A stretch of DNA of 64,000 nt from Comamonadaceae bacterium (GTDB lineage Bacteria > Pseudomonadota > Gammaproteobacteria > Burkholderiales > Burkholderiaceae_C). The notes beneath the pieces were generated by a model. It had not been told where the DNA came from and searched no databases. It saw only the letters and a program-made list of their open reading frames with translations. Location: assembly GCA_947450675.1 (NCBI GenBank), contig CANFWI010000004.1, forward strand, positions 1 through 64,000. Reading direction: 5' to 3'. A program made the position numbers and the translations under genes. Positions 54,557-62,553 of this stretch are shown here, one piece after another (the first letter of the stretch is position 1; each line of letters opens with the position of its first letter).

Positions 54557-55453
54557 TCAGGCCGACGGTACGAGTTTGAAGTCATAGTGCGCCGTATGGA
54601 AAGGCGTGGCCATGACGCGGCCATCCGGCGCCGTGCCAGCGGGATGGGCTTGGAAATCAACGATCAGACTGTTGCGCACGCCAAACACCGCATCGGAATC
54701 CAAGAACGGGCTGTCGGACACAAACAGGTGGGTGATCAAACGCTCATGGCCTGGCGCGCTGAGCATGGTGTGCATGTGGCCTGGCCGGTTCGGGTGGCGC
54801 CCCATGCGGCGCAGCATGCCGCCGACCGGGCCGTCATCAGGCACTGGGTAGTAAGCCGGCTTGATCGACCAAAAGCGGTAGTTGCCGTCCGCATCGGTAT
54901 GAAAACGCGCACGCAGGGCCATCGGCGCATCCGGACCTTTTTGCAAGTCATAAAAACCGTCGCCATCGCCCGACCAGACGTCTAGCGTGCAATTAGCAAT
55001 CGGTTGGCCGGAGGTGTCGGTGACACGGCCGTGGTAGTAGGCCGGTGTGCCAGAGCTGACGCCGGTGATGTCGGAGCCCAAGGCCAGCTCGGGTGCACCC
55101 TCCCAGAAAAACGGGCCAAGCACCGTGGCTTCAGTGGCCACCAGTGACGTCGGCTTGGCCTTCAGCGCAGCTTCAGCGCCCTTGGCTTGCTCGATGCCGA
55201 CCACCGCCATGGAAAGGCCTAACGTGTCGGACAGCAAGATGAATTCTTGGCGCTTTTCATCGCACATCTGGCCGGCCGCCGTCAGAAATTCGATCGTCGA
55301 CATCCATTCGTCGGGCGTCAGTTGCACTTCTTGCGCAAAGGCGTGAACGTGTTTGACCAGCGAGGTCATGACCTGCTTGAACCGAGGATCCTTGCATTCA
55401 GTCATGCGCTCAATCACCGCTTGCGCCAAGTCTTTGACTTCAAGTTCAGCCAT
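54557..55453 (-). CDS. Intradiol ring-cleavage dioxygenase, hydroxyquinol 1,2-dioxygenase type
   Basis: The 298-residue product has the N-terminal helical dimer domain (about 1-105, MTSLVKHVHAFAQEV) and the catalytic beta domain with iron ligands Tyr168 (DGFYDL), Tyr202 (AYYPVP), His226 and His228 (RPGHMH). VLGPFFWEGAPE near 111 and the length fit the hydroxyquinol/chlorocatechol 1,2-dioxygenase group. It would open hydroxyquinol to maleylacetate, for which a reductase is encoded at 60557. The upstream ring hydroxylase is not in the window. It diverges from a LysR gene. Confidence 0.92.
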   Translation of the reverse strand: MAELEVKDLAQAVIERMTECKDPRFKQVMTSLVKHVHAFAQEVQLTPDEWMSTIEFLTAAGQMCDEKRQEFILLSDTLGLSMAVVGIEQAKGAEAALKAKPTSLVATEATVLGPFFWEGAPELALGSDITGVSSGTPAYYHGRVTDTSGQPIANCTLDVWSGDGDGFYDLQKGPDAPMALRARFHTDADGNYRFWSIKPAYYPVPDDGPVGGMLRRMGRHPNRPGHMHTMLSAPGHERLITHLFVSDSPFLDSDAVFGVRNSLIVDFQAHPAGTAPDGRVMATPFHTAHYDFKLVPSA

Positions 55454-55507
55454 GCTTTGTCTCCATTTATTAATCGCCTCTTTGAGAGGCATTTCTACTG
55501 AATATGC

Positions 55508-55524
55508 ACTGCAGTTTAGGCAGT
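55508..55524. promoter_or_regulatory. LysR-type dyad ACTGC-N7-GCAGT
   Basis: A 5-base inverted repeat with a 7-base centre contains TGC-N7-GCA, which is the T-N11-A form of LysR binding sites. It lies 55 bases before the dioxygenase start and 86 before the LysR start, where an autoregulatory activation site is expected. Assignment is by form and position. Confidence 0.5.
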
Positions 55525-55610
55525 CACCTGCACCACTGGAAATGATTAATTTTCACCGTTATGATCGATGGCATCAATGGTTAAATCAACAAAAAACCGA
55601 GGGTTTTCCC

Positions 55611-56495
55611 ATGGAACTTCGCCATGTTCGTTACTTTGATGCGATCGCCGAAACACTGAATTTCACACGAGCAGCTGAGCGTTTGCATGTCACACAATCG
55701 ACGCTCTCGCACCAGATCCGGCAACTTGAAGAAGAGATTGGCGTTCAGCTGTTTGACCGCAGCTCCAAAAAAGTCCGCATGACGGAAGCTGGCGAAATTT
55801 TGCGCAGCCACCTGACGCCGGCGCTTGAACACATTGACCGGGGCTTGCAGGCACTGCGCGCCGACACCCAAGCTTCGACCGGCCACATCCGTCTGGGCAC
55901 CACGCCCAGCTTCAACGCCCGAATGGCCCCACTGTGCGTGAGCACCTTGTTGCAGCATTACCCCGGGGTGCAGGTCACTGTCGAAGAACTGGGTGCCAGC
56001 ATGATTGCCAAGCGCTTGATGTCGGGCCATTTGGACATCGGCGTCTCTTACCGACCTGACAACCGGCCGGAGCTTTGGTTTGAGCCGCTTTACAACGAGC
56101 AATTGCGACTGGTGGTGGCGGCAAATCATCCTTTGGCCAAACGTAAGCGGGTGCGCATGGTGGAGTTGCATCATCTGCGCATGGTGTTGTTACCACGCCA
56201 ATTTTTCACACGACAGTTGCTGGAAGACTGCTTTGAAGCGGCCGGTAGCAGGCCGCATGTGGTGGCTGAGCTCAACACGATTGCGCCCAGCATTGAATTG
56301 ATTCGTCGAACTGACCTGGCCGGCATCATCACCGAAACCGCCATCACTCCGGCCGACGATTTACGCATCGTGCCGCTGCAAGACCCGACGCCTGTGCGCA
56401 CGCCTGGCATGCTCTGGAACAAGGGCGGCAACCGCTCGCCCATGCTGAAACATTTCACCGACATCATCCGGCGGGCCGCAGGCCCGGCCGAATGA
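55611..56495 (+). CDS. LysR family transcriptional regulator
   Basis: The 294-residue product starts MELRHVRYFDAIAETLNF and has the winged helix (RAAERLHVTQSTLSHQIRQLEEEIGVQLFDR, about residues 19-50, named here as a span) and the co-inducer domain (RLGTTPSFNARMAP near 90). It resembles CynR/CatR-type regulators of aromatic catabolism. GAGGG lies 8 bases before ATG 55611; in-frame starts upstream fall in the divergent promoter. It should control the dioxygenase-led run through the dyad at 55508. Confidence 0.93.
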   Translation: MELRHVRYFDAIAETLNFTRAAERLHVTQSTLSHQIRQLEEEIGVQLFDRSSKKVRMTEAGEILRSHLTPALEHIDRGLQALRADTQASTGHIRLGTTPSFNARMAPLCVSTLLQHYPGVQVTVEELGASMIAKRLMSGHLDIGVSYRPDNRPELWFEPLYNEQLRLVVAANHPLAKRKRVRMVELHHLRMVLLPRQFFTRQLLEDCFEAAGSRPHVVAELNTIAPSIELIRRTDLAGIITETAITPADDLRIVPLQDPTPVRTPGMLWNKGGNRSPMLKHFTDIIRRAAGPAE

Positions 56496-56504
56496 CGCGA
56501 GGCG

Positions 56505-57089
56505 TCAGAGAACGCTACAGGCTTGTGCAAAGCTCAGACGTGGGTTGCGGTCAAACAACTTGCTGTTGTCGCCGTAACCCAGGTTGATCAAAAAGTTGGC
56601 TTGCAGGCGTCCGTCAGGGAAAAATTCGGCATTGACTTTGGCCAGATCGACACCGCTCATCGGGCCGCAATCCAGGCCCACAGCGCGCGCGGCGATCATG
56701 AAGTAAGCGCCGCTCAAGGTGCTGTTGCGGATGGCAGTGCCATCGGCCAAGGGCTTGTTGCCTTCAAACATTTCCTGGGCGCCAGGTTTGTGCCAGACCA
56801 CGGGCATGTGCTCGTAAAACCGCGTGTCAGTGGCAACGATGACGGTGACGGGTGCGACCGCGGTTTTCTCGACATTGCCCGGCGACAAAGCAGGGATCAA
56901 ACGCTGACGTGACTCGGCGGAGTTCAGAAAAACGTAGCGCGCGGGCTGCGTGTTCATCGAAGTTGCGCCCATCTTGGCGATGTCATAGACCTGCTGCAGC
57001 AGCTCGGCAGACACCGGCTTGTCTATGAAGCCATTGGCCGTGCGGGCTTTGAAAAAAAGTTGGTCGAGGCAAGTGTCAGAAATTTGCAT
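56505..57089 (-). CDS. RutE/HadB-like nitroreductase family protein
   Basis: The 194-residue FMN-type nitroreductase closely follows RutE (malonic semialdehyde reductase of uracil breakdown): FFKARTANGFIDKPVS near 12, KMGATSMNTQPARYVF near 39, PALSPGNVEKTAVAPVTVIVA near 65-85, AIRNSTLSGAYFMIAARA near 118, GLDCGPMSGVD near 137 and LGYGDNSKLFDRNPRLSF near 170. No other rut genes are present, so the substrate may be a related semialdehyde or a nitro/quinone compound. It lies 10 bases from the convergent LysR stop and 46 bases after a Bug gene. Confidence 0.9.
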   Translation of the reverse strand: MQISDTCLDQLFFKARTANGFIDKPVSAELLQQVYDIAKMGATSMNTQPARYVFLNSAESRQRLIPALSPGNVEKTAVAPVTVIVATDTRFYEHMPVVWHKPGAQEMFEGNKPLADGTAIRNSTLSGAYFMIAARAVGLDCGPMSGVDLAKVNAEFFPDGRLQANFLINLGYGDNSKLFDRNPRLSFAQACSVL

Positions 57090-57134
57090 GGGATGGGTTC
57101 TTTAAAAAATTGAAGAAGAGTGAAGCTTACAGAT

Positions 57135-58130
57135 TTACTCGGGCTTGATGTCAAGTTCACGCGTCAGCTGGGTCCAGCGGTCGACGTCGCGCTTGACCAA
57201 CGCCCGCGTGTCAGCGGGGCTCAGCGCCAATGGCCTGCCGCCCGCCTTGCGAAAAATATCGATCACATCAGGGGCCGCAATGACCTTGGCCAATTCAGTG
57301 CGCAGGTGTGAGGCCACATCTGCCGGGGTTTTGGCCGGCAGAAAAAAACCAAACCAAGACTCCAACTCCAAGGCGGCAACGCCGGTTTCAGTGATGGTCG
57401 GCACCGCCGGGTGGCCCGCCAAACGAGCACTGCCAGAGACTGCTAACGCCTTCACATTGCCGGCATCAACCTGCACACGGGCAGTCGGTGAGAGGTCAAA
57501 AAACACATCGACGCGGCCGCCCAACAAGTCTTGGTATGCCGCCTGCGCGCCGCGGTAAGGCACATGCACCAGCTCAACGCCGGCGAGATGCCAGAGAGCG
57601 GCTGCCAGCACATGCTGACCAGAGCCGTTGCCCGCTGATGCGTAGGTCAACTTGCCGGGATTGGCCTTGGCATTCGCCACCAAGTCTTTCAGGGAATTGA
57701 AAGGCAAGTCTTTGCGCGCCATCAAGGTGTAGCTATAGGCCACGGCCAAACCGACGGGCTCGAAGTCACGCAGGCTGTCGTAGGGCAAATTGCGGTACAG
57801 GCCCGGGTTGATGGCGAGATTGGAGATCGAGCCGACCAGCAAGGTGTAACCATCAGGCGCTGCCTTGGCCGCCACATCGGTCCCAATCAAGGTGCCCGAG
57901 CCGGGGCGGTTCTCAACCACCACCGGTTGCGCCAGTTGCTTGCTTAACCGGTCGGCCAGCAGACGCCCCACAAAATCAAAACCACCACCAGGCGGCTGCG
58001 GCACCACCACCTTCAGCGGCTTATTGGGAAACACTTGCGCGGCCGCAGGGATAGCCGTCCAGGCCAGCACCATCAGCAGCGTCTGAGCCAATGCCAAGCT
58101 GAGTCGGCCCTTCAGGGTATGACGGGTCAT
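57135..58130 (-). CDS. Bug/TctC-type periplasmic solute receptor
   Basis: The 331-residue product has a signal peptide (LSLALAQTLLMVLAWTAIPAAAQ) and the Bug pattern LKVVVPQPPGGGFDFVGR, ENRPGSGTLIGTD, PDGYTLLVGS, YDSLRDFEPVGLA and HVPYRGAQAAYQDLLGG. It lies 47 bases after the SnoaL-like gene and before the RutE-like gene, all on the reverse strand. It is the fifth Bug receptor in the window, again without membrane subunits. Confidence 0.93.
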   Translation of the reverse strand: MTRHTLKGRLSLALAQTLLMVLAWTAIPAAAQVFPNKPLKVVVPQPPGGGFDFVGRLLADRLSKQLAQPVVVENRPGSGTLIGTDVAAKAAPDGYTLLVGSISNLAINPGLYRNLPYDSLRDFEPVGLAVAYSYTLMARKDLPFNSLKDLVANAKANPGKLTYASAGNGSGQHVLAAALWHLAGVELVHVPYRGAQAAYQDLLGGRVDVFFDLSPTARVQVDAGNVKALAVSGSARLAGHPAVPTITETGVAALELESWFGFFLPAKTPADVASHLRTELAKVIAAPDVIDIFRKAGGRPLALSPADTRALVKRDVDRWTQLTRELDIKPE

Positions 58131-58177
58131 GTCTTTGTCTCCAGTTTATTTTTATACCGACACGATGCGAAAAAGGC

Positions 58178-58795
58178 TCAGCGCTCGAGCGCACCACCGG
58201 CCAGCCAGCGTGCGCCGCGCTGATACAGCTCTTGCACCACCGGGCCTTTCAGCATCGGCATGTCGAGCTTGACGGTGTAACCAATCCGCGTCTGGATGTA
58301 GGCGAGGTGACGGTAACCTTCAGGAAAGCCCGCCAAGGCCTCTTGGTCCAAGGACAAGGTAGCCGAGGAGTCGACCGGATCAATGCGGTCTTTTTCGTAA
58401 ATCGGTTGGCGGTGCAACAGCTTCCACTGGCCTTCGTGACGCTGCACAAAGTCATAAAAACGACCGGTGCAGACGACATCGCACAGCACCGGACCATGGG
58501 CGCCTTCGACCATGCCGCGCTGCGATATCGTCATTTTGGTTTGTGCAATGGCGCGGTCACCCGCCACTTCGACGGCTGACCCGCCCAGAAAATGCAGAAT
58601 GCTGACACCCTTGTTCCAGCCCTCTTGCGTGACGCGGATGAACTCCTGAAACGAGCCCTGAAACCAAGTCGCCATCATGACGCCCTCTGGATGCCAGACG
58701 GTCGCGAAACGCGCCCAATCGCCGGCATCACGCCACAGCGCCCAACGCTCCACCATCTGGCGTATTTCCAACTCATTCTTCATGTCGTCAATCAT
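58178..58795 (-). CDS. SnoaL/NTF2-like fold protein
   Basis: The 205-residue product fits the SnoaL-like alpha+beta barrel: IRQMVERWALWRDAGDWARFATVWHPEGVM opens the fold (about 12-41), then TWFQGSFQEFIRVTQEGW near 44-61 and GPVLCDVVCTGRFYDF near 100. Members include ring-hydroxylating dioxygenase beta-like subunits, isomerases, dehydratases and binding proteins. The catalytic Asp/His of scytalone-dehydratase types cannot be placed with confidence. Met5 is a second possible start. Its neighbours suggest an aromatic pathway; the role is unknown. Confidence 0.82.
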   Translation of the reverse strand: MIDDMKNELEIRQMVERWALWRDAGDWARFATVWHPEGVMMATWFQGSFQEFIRVTQEGWNKGVSILHFLGGSAVEVAGDRAIAQTKMTISQRGMVEGAHGPVLCDVVCTGRFYDFVQRHEGQWKLLHRQPIYEKDRIDPVDSSATLSLDQEALAGFPEGYRHLAYIQTRIGYTVKLDMPMLKGPVVQELYQRGARWLAGGALER

Positions 58796-58835
58796 TCAAG
58801 TCTCCGTTTTTAAAATAGTATTTCGCCAAGCGGGC

Positions 58836-59141
58836 TTATGTCGGGACGACGTAATCAACTTGATGCCTGGCGGTGCGCAGGTCCGCCAACTCGCGCTTGA
58901 CGCGCTGGTGTTCAGGGTGAACGGCATAGCCGTCCAGCGCCGCTTGGCTTTCAAATTCAGAATAAAGCACCACATCGCAGGCGTAGTCAATACAGCTTGA
59001 ATCGACGCCAATTTCGAGGTTCAGCAAACCGGGTATGCGCCCACGCAGGGACTCAAAGCTGCGTTGTAACTGTGCAATACCTTCGCTCTTCTCGGCTGGC
59101 GTCTCACCGCGAATGTTCCACATGACGATGTGTTTGATCAC
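58836..59141 (-). CDS. Dabb (stress-responsive alpha/beta barrel) domain protein
   Basis: The 101-residue product is a single Dabb domain of the ferredoxin-like fold: IKHIVMWNIRGETPAEKSEG at the start, LLNLEIGVDSS near 40 and GYAVHPEHQRVKRELADLR near 72. Dabb domains dimerise and include enzymes such as olivetolic acid cyclase, so cyclase, hydrolase or oxygenase chemistry is possible. The start is GTG at 59141 with GGAG 7 bases upstream; there is no ATG that keeps the domain. It lies 23 bases after the YciI-like gene. Confidence 0.85.
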   Translation of the reverse strand: MIKHIVMWNIRGETPAEKSEGIAQLQRSFESLRGRIPGLLNLEIGVDSSCIDYACDVVLYSEFESQAALDGYAVHPEHQRVKRELADLRTARHQVDYVVPT

Positions 59142-59164
59142 AAAATTCTCCAGGCTCAAGACAC

Positions 59165-59470
59165 TCAAGCGGCGGCTGGAAAGCCAACGCGCTGCGGCCA
59201 CAAATTGACAAAGGCTTGGGTCTCGCGACTTGCATACAGGCCCACCAAGTTGAAGGGCTCACTGGCCAACCAGGCGTCTGCCGCCGTGCGTGATTCAAAG
59301 TCGATGGCCAACAAGCTACCGACCATGGTCAGCCCATCGTCGGCCAACATCGGGCCGGCAAAGGCGATGCGATCGGCCACCGCCGCCAGGTAAATTTTGT
59401 GTTCAGGGCGAACGCGCTGCCGCAGCGCGGCTGCGTCAGGTTTATCGAGCAAGTGAAAGATGTAAATCAT
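59165..59470 (-). CDS. YciI-like (EthD/muconolactone-isomerase-type fold) protein
   Basis: The 101-residue product matches the YCII family: FHLLDKPDAAALRQRVRPEHKIYL at 5-28 with the conserved R-x-x-H, then GPMLADDGLTMVGSLLAIDF near 38-57 and ASEPFNLVGLYASRETQAF near 69-87. YciI homologues in chloro-aromatic pathways act as dehalogenase- or isomerase-like enzymes with an Asp-His pair. It is the first gene of the reverse run YciI-Dabb-SnoaL-Bug-RutE, divergent from a LysR gene. Confidence 0.88.
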   Translation of the reverse strand: MIYIFHLLDKPDAAALRQRVRPEHKIYLAAVADRIAFAGPMLADDGLTMVGSLLAIDFESRTAADAWLASEPFNLVGLYASRETQAFVNLWPQRVGFPAAA

Positions 59471-59639
59471 GGGAGGTGCTTTTTATGCGTTGGCTGATTT
59501 TTTATGAATATAGTGGGCCCGCGTCTAATCTAAAAGCAGGCTGGCGCAAATGACTTTTTCATGCGGCGGAAGAAAGCCTCGCGGTCTGCGCCACAATGCA
59601 GACCAAGAACCGAGGGGTCGGTGACACCGGAGACACGGC

Positions 59640-60560
59640 GTGGACCGCTGGACTGAAATAGAACTGTTTGTACAGGTCGCCGAAACCGGCAGCCTGAGCC
59701 GTGCAGCGGAGGCACTGGATTTATCCAATGCAGCAGCCAGCCGGCATTTGTCAGCACTTGAAGAACGGCTGGGTGCGCGGCTGGTCGAGCGCAACACGCG
59801 CAGGTTGTATTTGACCGACACCGGCCAAGCATTTTTCAGGCGCGCCAAAACTATTTTGACGGAACTCAAAGATGCCGAGTCGGCCGTCAACGCCACGGGG
59901 CTCGACCCGACCGGCGTGCTGCGCATCACGGCGTCCCTGTCGTTTTCAGTGCACCACGTGGCACCTCTGTTGCGCGAATACACGCAGCGCTACCCTAACG
60001 TGCAGGTGCATGTGGAGTCGGCGAATCGCTACCTCGACATCATCGACAACAACATTGATGTGGCCATCCGCACCCGCGAGTCAGAGCCGGACTCGAACAT
60101 CACCATCCGCCGAGTGGCCGAGACCCGGCGCATCATGGCGGCCTCACCGCGATACCTGTCACAACACGGTTTCCCCAAGACGCTTGACGATTTGCAACAG
60201 CACAAGATGCTGATGTACACCCACGCCAACAACCCGAACGAGCTGCGCTTCACCCGTGGCAACGAGACCGCCACGGTGACGGTCAAAGGCTTGCTTGAGT
60301 CAAACGATGGCCAAATTTTGCGAGCCGCTGCGCTCGACGGCATGGGGATTTTGGTGCAGCCCACCTACATTCTTTACGAAGACATCGTCGCCGGTCGACT
60401 GGTGCCAGTGCTCGATGACTGGGACCTGCCGCGCCTGAACATCAACTTGGCCTACCCGAGCCGCAAGCACCTGTCAGCCAAGGTTCGCACCTTCATCGAC
60501 TTCATGGTCGAGCACTTTGACAAGATGGACTACGAACGCAAGTGGACTGGCCGCTTTTAG
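59640..60560 (+). CDS. LysR family transcriptional regulator
   Basis: The 306-residue product has the winged helix in residues 1-60 (ELFVQVAETGSLSRAAEAL, SNAAASRHLSALEERLGARL) and a co-inducer domain of the type with VHVESANRYLDIIDNNIDVAIRT near 120. It starts with GTG at 59640, with GGAG 8 bases upstream. It diverges from the YciI-led run (169 bases apart) and its stop overlaps the convergent maleylacetate reductase stop by 4 bases. Either flanking run may be its target. Confidence 0.92.
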   Translation: MDRWTEIELFVQVAETGSLSRAAEALDLSNAAASRHLSALEERLGARLVERNTRRLYLTDTGQAFFRRAKTILTELKDAESAVNATGLDPTGVLRITASLSFSVHHVAPLLREYTQRYPNVQVHVESANRYLDIIDNNIDVAIRTRESEPDSNITIRRVAETRRIMAASPRYLSQHGFPKTLDDLQQHKMLMYTHANNPNELRFTRGNETATVTVKGLLESNDGQILRAAALDGMGILVQPTYILYEDIVAGRLVPVLDDWDLPRLNINLAYPSRKHLSAKVRTFIDFMVEHFDKMDYERKWTGRF

Positions 60561-61660
60561 TCGGGACGCCGGCCGTCAAAGGCGTTTTGCAGCAACTGAC
60601 GCAGCGCCACCCGCTCGAGCGGCCGCGGATTTTGGTATTGGTTCTGCATCGCTATGTCGCACGCCTTGTCGAGGTCGGCCTCTTGCATACCGAGCGCACG
60701 CAAAGAAACCGCGGCGCCGTTGTCTTGCGCCAGGTCGAACACCCCTGCCGCCGCACTGCGCTCGCCACCTTGAGTCCCACCCGCTGAGCCAGCGCCATTC
60801 AAAGCCTCCGCAATGATTGCCATGGCCTGCGGCGCACACGGGGCGTTGTAAGCCAGCGCATGCGGCAGCACCACGGTGTGGGTTTCAGCATGCGGCAAAT
60901 TGAAAGTTCCGCCTAGCGTGTGGCACAGCTTGTGGTGCAGCGCCATGCCGACGTTGTTCATCACCAAACCGCACAGCCAAGCACCGTACAAGGCATCGCT
61001 GCGAGCCGTACGGTCGGTCGCCGACTGGCGGATCAAGGGCAGCGCGCGGGCCAGCGCGGCAATGCCTTCACGCGCCATCAAGTCCATCACCGGGTTGCTG
61101 TCGATGCCGTACAAACCTTCAGCAGCGTGCGCAATGGCGTTGATGCCACTGGTCACGCTCAAGCTCACGGGTAACGTCAGCGTGAGTTCCGGGTCGTAAA
61201 TAACGGTGCGCGGCAGGACGCGGGGATCGCGGCCGGTTTTCTTCATGCCGTCTTCCGTGATGCCGTAGACCTCGGTCATCTCCGAGCCGGCATAGGTTGT
61301 TGGGATGGCCAAAATCGGCAAGCCAGAGTCGAGCGCGATGGCCTTGCCCAGTCCTGTCGTTGAACCACCCCCAATAGCCACCGCACAATCAGCCCCCAGC
61401 TGACGCGCCAAGACTCTGACGTCGCGCACGGTCTCGATTGGCACATGCATCACGGCGCGGTCAAAAATACCGGCGGCACGCGCGCCGAGTAAGTGGGCCA
61501 CTTGTTCTGCCGAAGCGCGTTGCTCAGGCGTGCACAGCACCAAGGCTTTGTGCGCACCCAACGCTTCGATTTCTGCGCCAAGTTGGCTCAACGATCCGGG
61601 CCCAAACACCACCTTGCCGGCTTGGCCACGGTAAACAAAACTTTTCATGGGATCTTTCAT
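60557..61660 (-). CDS. Maleylacetate reductase (iron-type alcohol dehydrogenase fold)
   Basis: It reduces maleylacetate to 3-oxoadipate with NAD(P)H. The 367-residue product shows GGGSTTGLGKAIAL near 97, then PTTYAGSEMTEVYGITEDG near 117-135 and KTGRDPRVLPRTVIYDPELT near 138, the marks that separate maleylacetate reductases from other group III dehydrogenases; HHKLCHTLGG and HAETHTVVLPHALAYN carry the His residues. ATG 61660 overlaps the upstream stop (ATGA); ATG 61648 is an alternative. With the dioxygenase at 54557 it gives the last two steps from hydroxyquinol to 3-oxoadipate. Confidence 0.93.
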   Translation of the reverse strand: MKDPMKSFVYRGQAGKVVFGPGSLSQLGAEIEALGAHKALVLCTPEQRASAEQVAHLLGARAAGIFDRAVMHVPIETVRDVRVLARQLGADCAVAIGGGSTTGLGKAIALDSGLPILAIPTTYAGSEMTEVYGITEDGMKKTGRDPRVLPRTVIYDPELTLTLPVSLSVTSGINAIAHAAEGLYGIDSNPVMDLMAREGIAALARALPLIRQSATDRTARSDALYGAWLCGLVMNNVGMALHHKLCHTLGGTFNLPHAETHTVVLPHALAYNAPCAPQAMAIIAEALNGAGSAGGTQGGERSAAAGVFDLAQDNGAAVSLRALGMQEADLDKACDIAMQNQYQNPRPLERVALRQLLQNAFDGRRPD

Positions 61661-62553
61661 TCTTGGGGATTCAGGCCAGCACTGCGCTCGACTATTCGGA
61701 TGATGGCCGCGTAGTCGAGCAGCCCATCACCTTGCGCCATGGCGGCGTGCATCAGTTGGTGTGTCAGTGAGGTTTGCGGCAAGGGCGCATGCACGGCAGC
61801 ACCGGCAGCCAAAATCAAATCGAGGTCTTTGGTCATTTGTTCGACGGTGAAGGTCGGCGTGAAATCACGCGCACCGAGCTGCTCTGACTTGGCCTTGAGA
61901 ATCGGTGACGCCACCGCACTGGCAGTCAAAACTTGCCACATGTCTTGCCATTGCAAACCGCCCTTTTGACCCAGCGTCAAACCTTCTGACAGCATGGCGC
62001 TGGTCTGCGCAATCATCAGGTTCACCACCAGCTTCATGAGCCGAGCTTCTTCAGCTTGACCCAGGTAAAAATGATGCGGGCCGAGCTGCTGCAGCAAGGG
62101 CAGCACGTGGTCATAAGCCGCGCGTGGACCTGACGCCATGACGGTGAGCTGCGCCGCTTCGGCCATCTTGTTGTTGCCCGACACCGTCACCCGCAGGTAA
62201 GTGATGCCAGCCGCAACGCACACATTGGCAACCTGCGCCGAGGCCTGCTGCGACACCGTGCTGGTGTCGATGTAAATGCAGCCTTTGCGCGCCTGTTCCG
62301 CCACCTGGGCACTGACGGCCAGCAAAGCGGCATCGTTCGGCAGTGACGAAAAAATCACGTCAGCAGCGCTCAAGGCTTGCGCAGCATCAGCCGCCACTTG
62401 CAGGCCTTGCGCGTCGGCCAATCGCTGTCGCTCAGCACTCGGATCACTGACCGTCACGGCGTGACCAGCCGCGTGAAGATGCCCGGCCATCGGCAAGCCC
62501 ATCTTGCCGACACCCAGAAAATGAAGGGCGATTTTTTGACTCACTGGGGTCAT
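61657..62553 (-). CDS. 3-hydroxyisobutyrate-dehydrogenase-family NAD(P) oxidoreductase
   Basis: The 298-residue beta-hydroxyacid dehydrogenase has the cofactor loop GVGKMG at 14-19, the substrate motif TVSGNNKMAEAAQLTVMASG near 125-144 and the catalytic Lys in ARLMKLVVNLM near 175. Members oxidise 3-hydroxyisobutyrate, tartronate semialdehyde or 2-(hydroxymethyl)glutarate. The expected SGG of the substrate loop reads SGN. It overlaps maleylacetate reductase and the CMD-like gene by 4 bases on each side, so the three are coupled. Confidence 0.92.
   Translation of the reverse strand: MTPVSQKIALHFLGVGKMGLPMAGHLHAAGHAVTVSDPSAERQRLADAQGLQVAADAAQALSAADVIFSSLPNDAALLAVSAQVAEQARKGCIYIDTSTVSQQASAQVANVCVAAGITYLRVTVSGNNKMAEAAQLTVMASGPRAAYDHVLPLLQQLGPHHFYLGQAEEARLMKLVVNLMIAQTSAMLSEGLTLGQKGGLQWQDMWQVLTASAVASPILKAKSEQLGARDFTPTFTVEQMTKDLDLILAAGAAVHAPLPQTSLTHQLMHAAMAQGDGLLDYAAIIRIVERSAGLNPQE

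Noticed and set aside
56494..56506. GACGC-GAG-GCGTC hairpin between LysR and the RutE-like gene
   Set aside because: The stem is only five pairs with no T run on either side, so it is not supported as a terminator.
59541..59566. Imperfect dyad CGCAAATGA/TCATGCG before the second LysR gene
   Set aside because: Arms are unequal and do not give a T-N11-A form, so a LysR site could not be supported.
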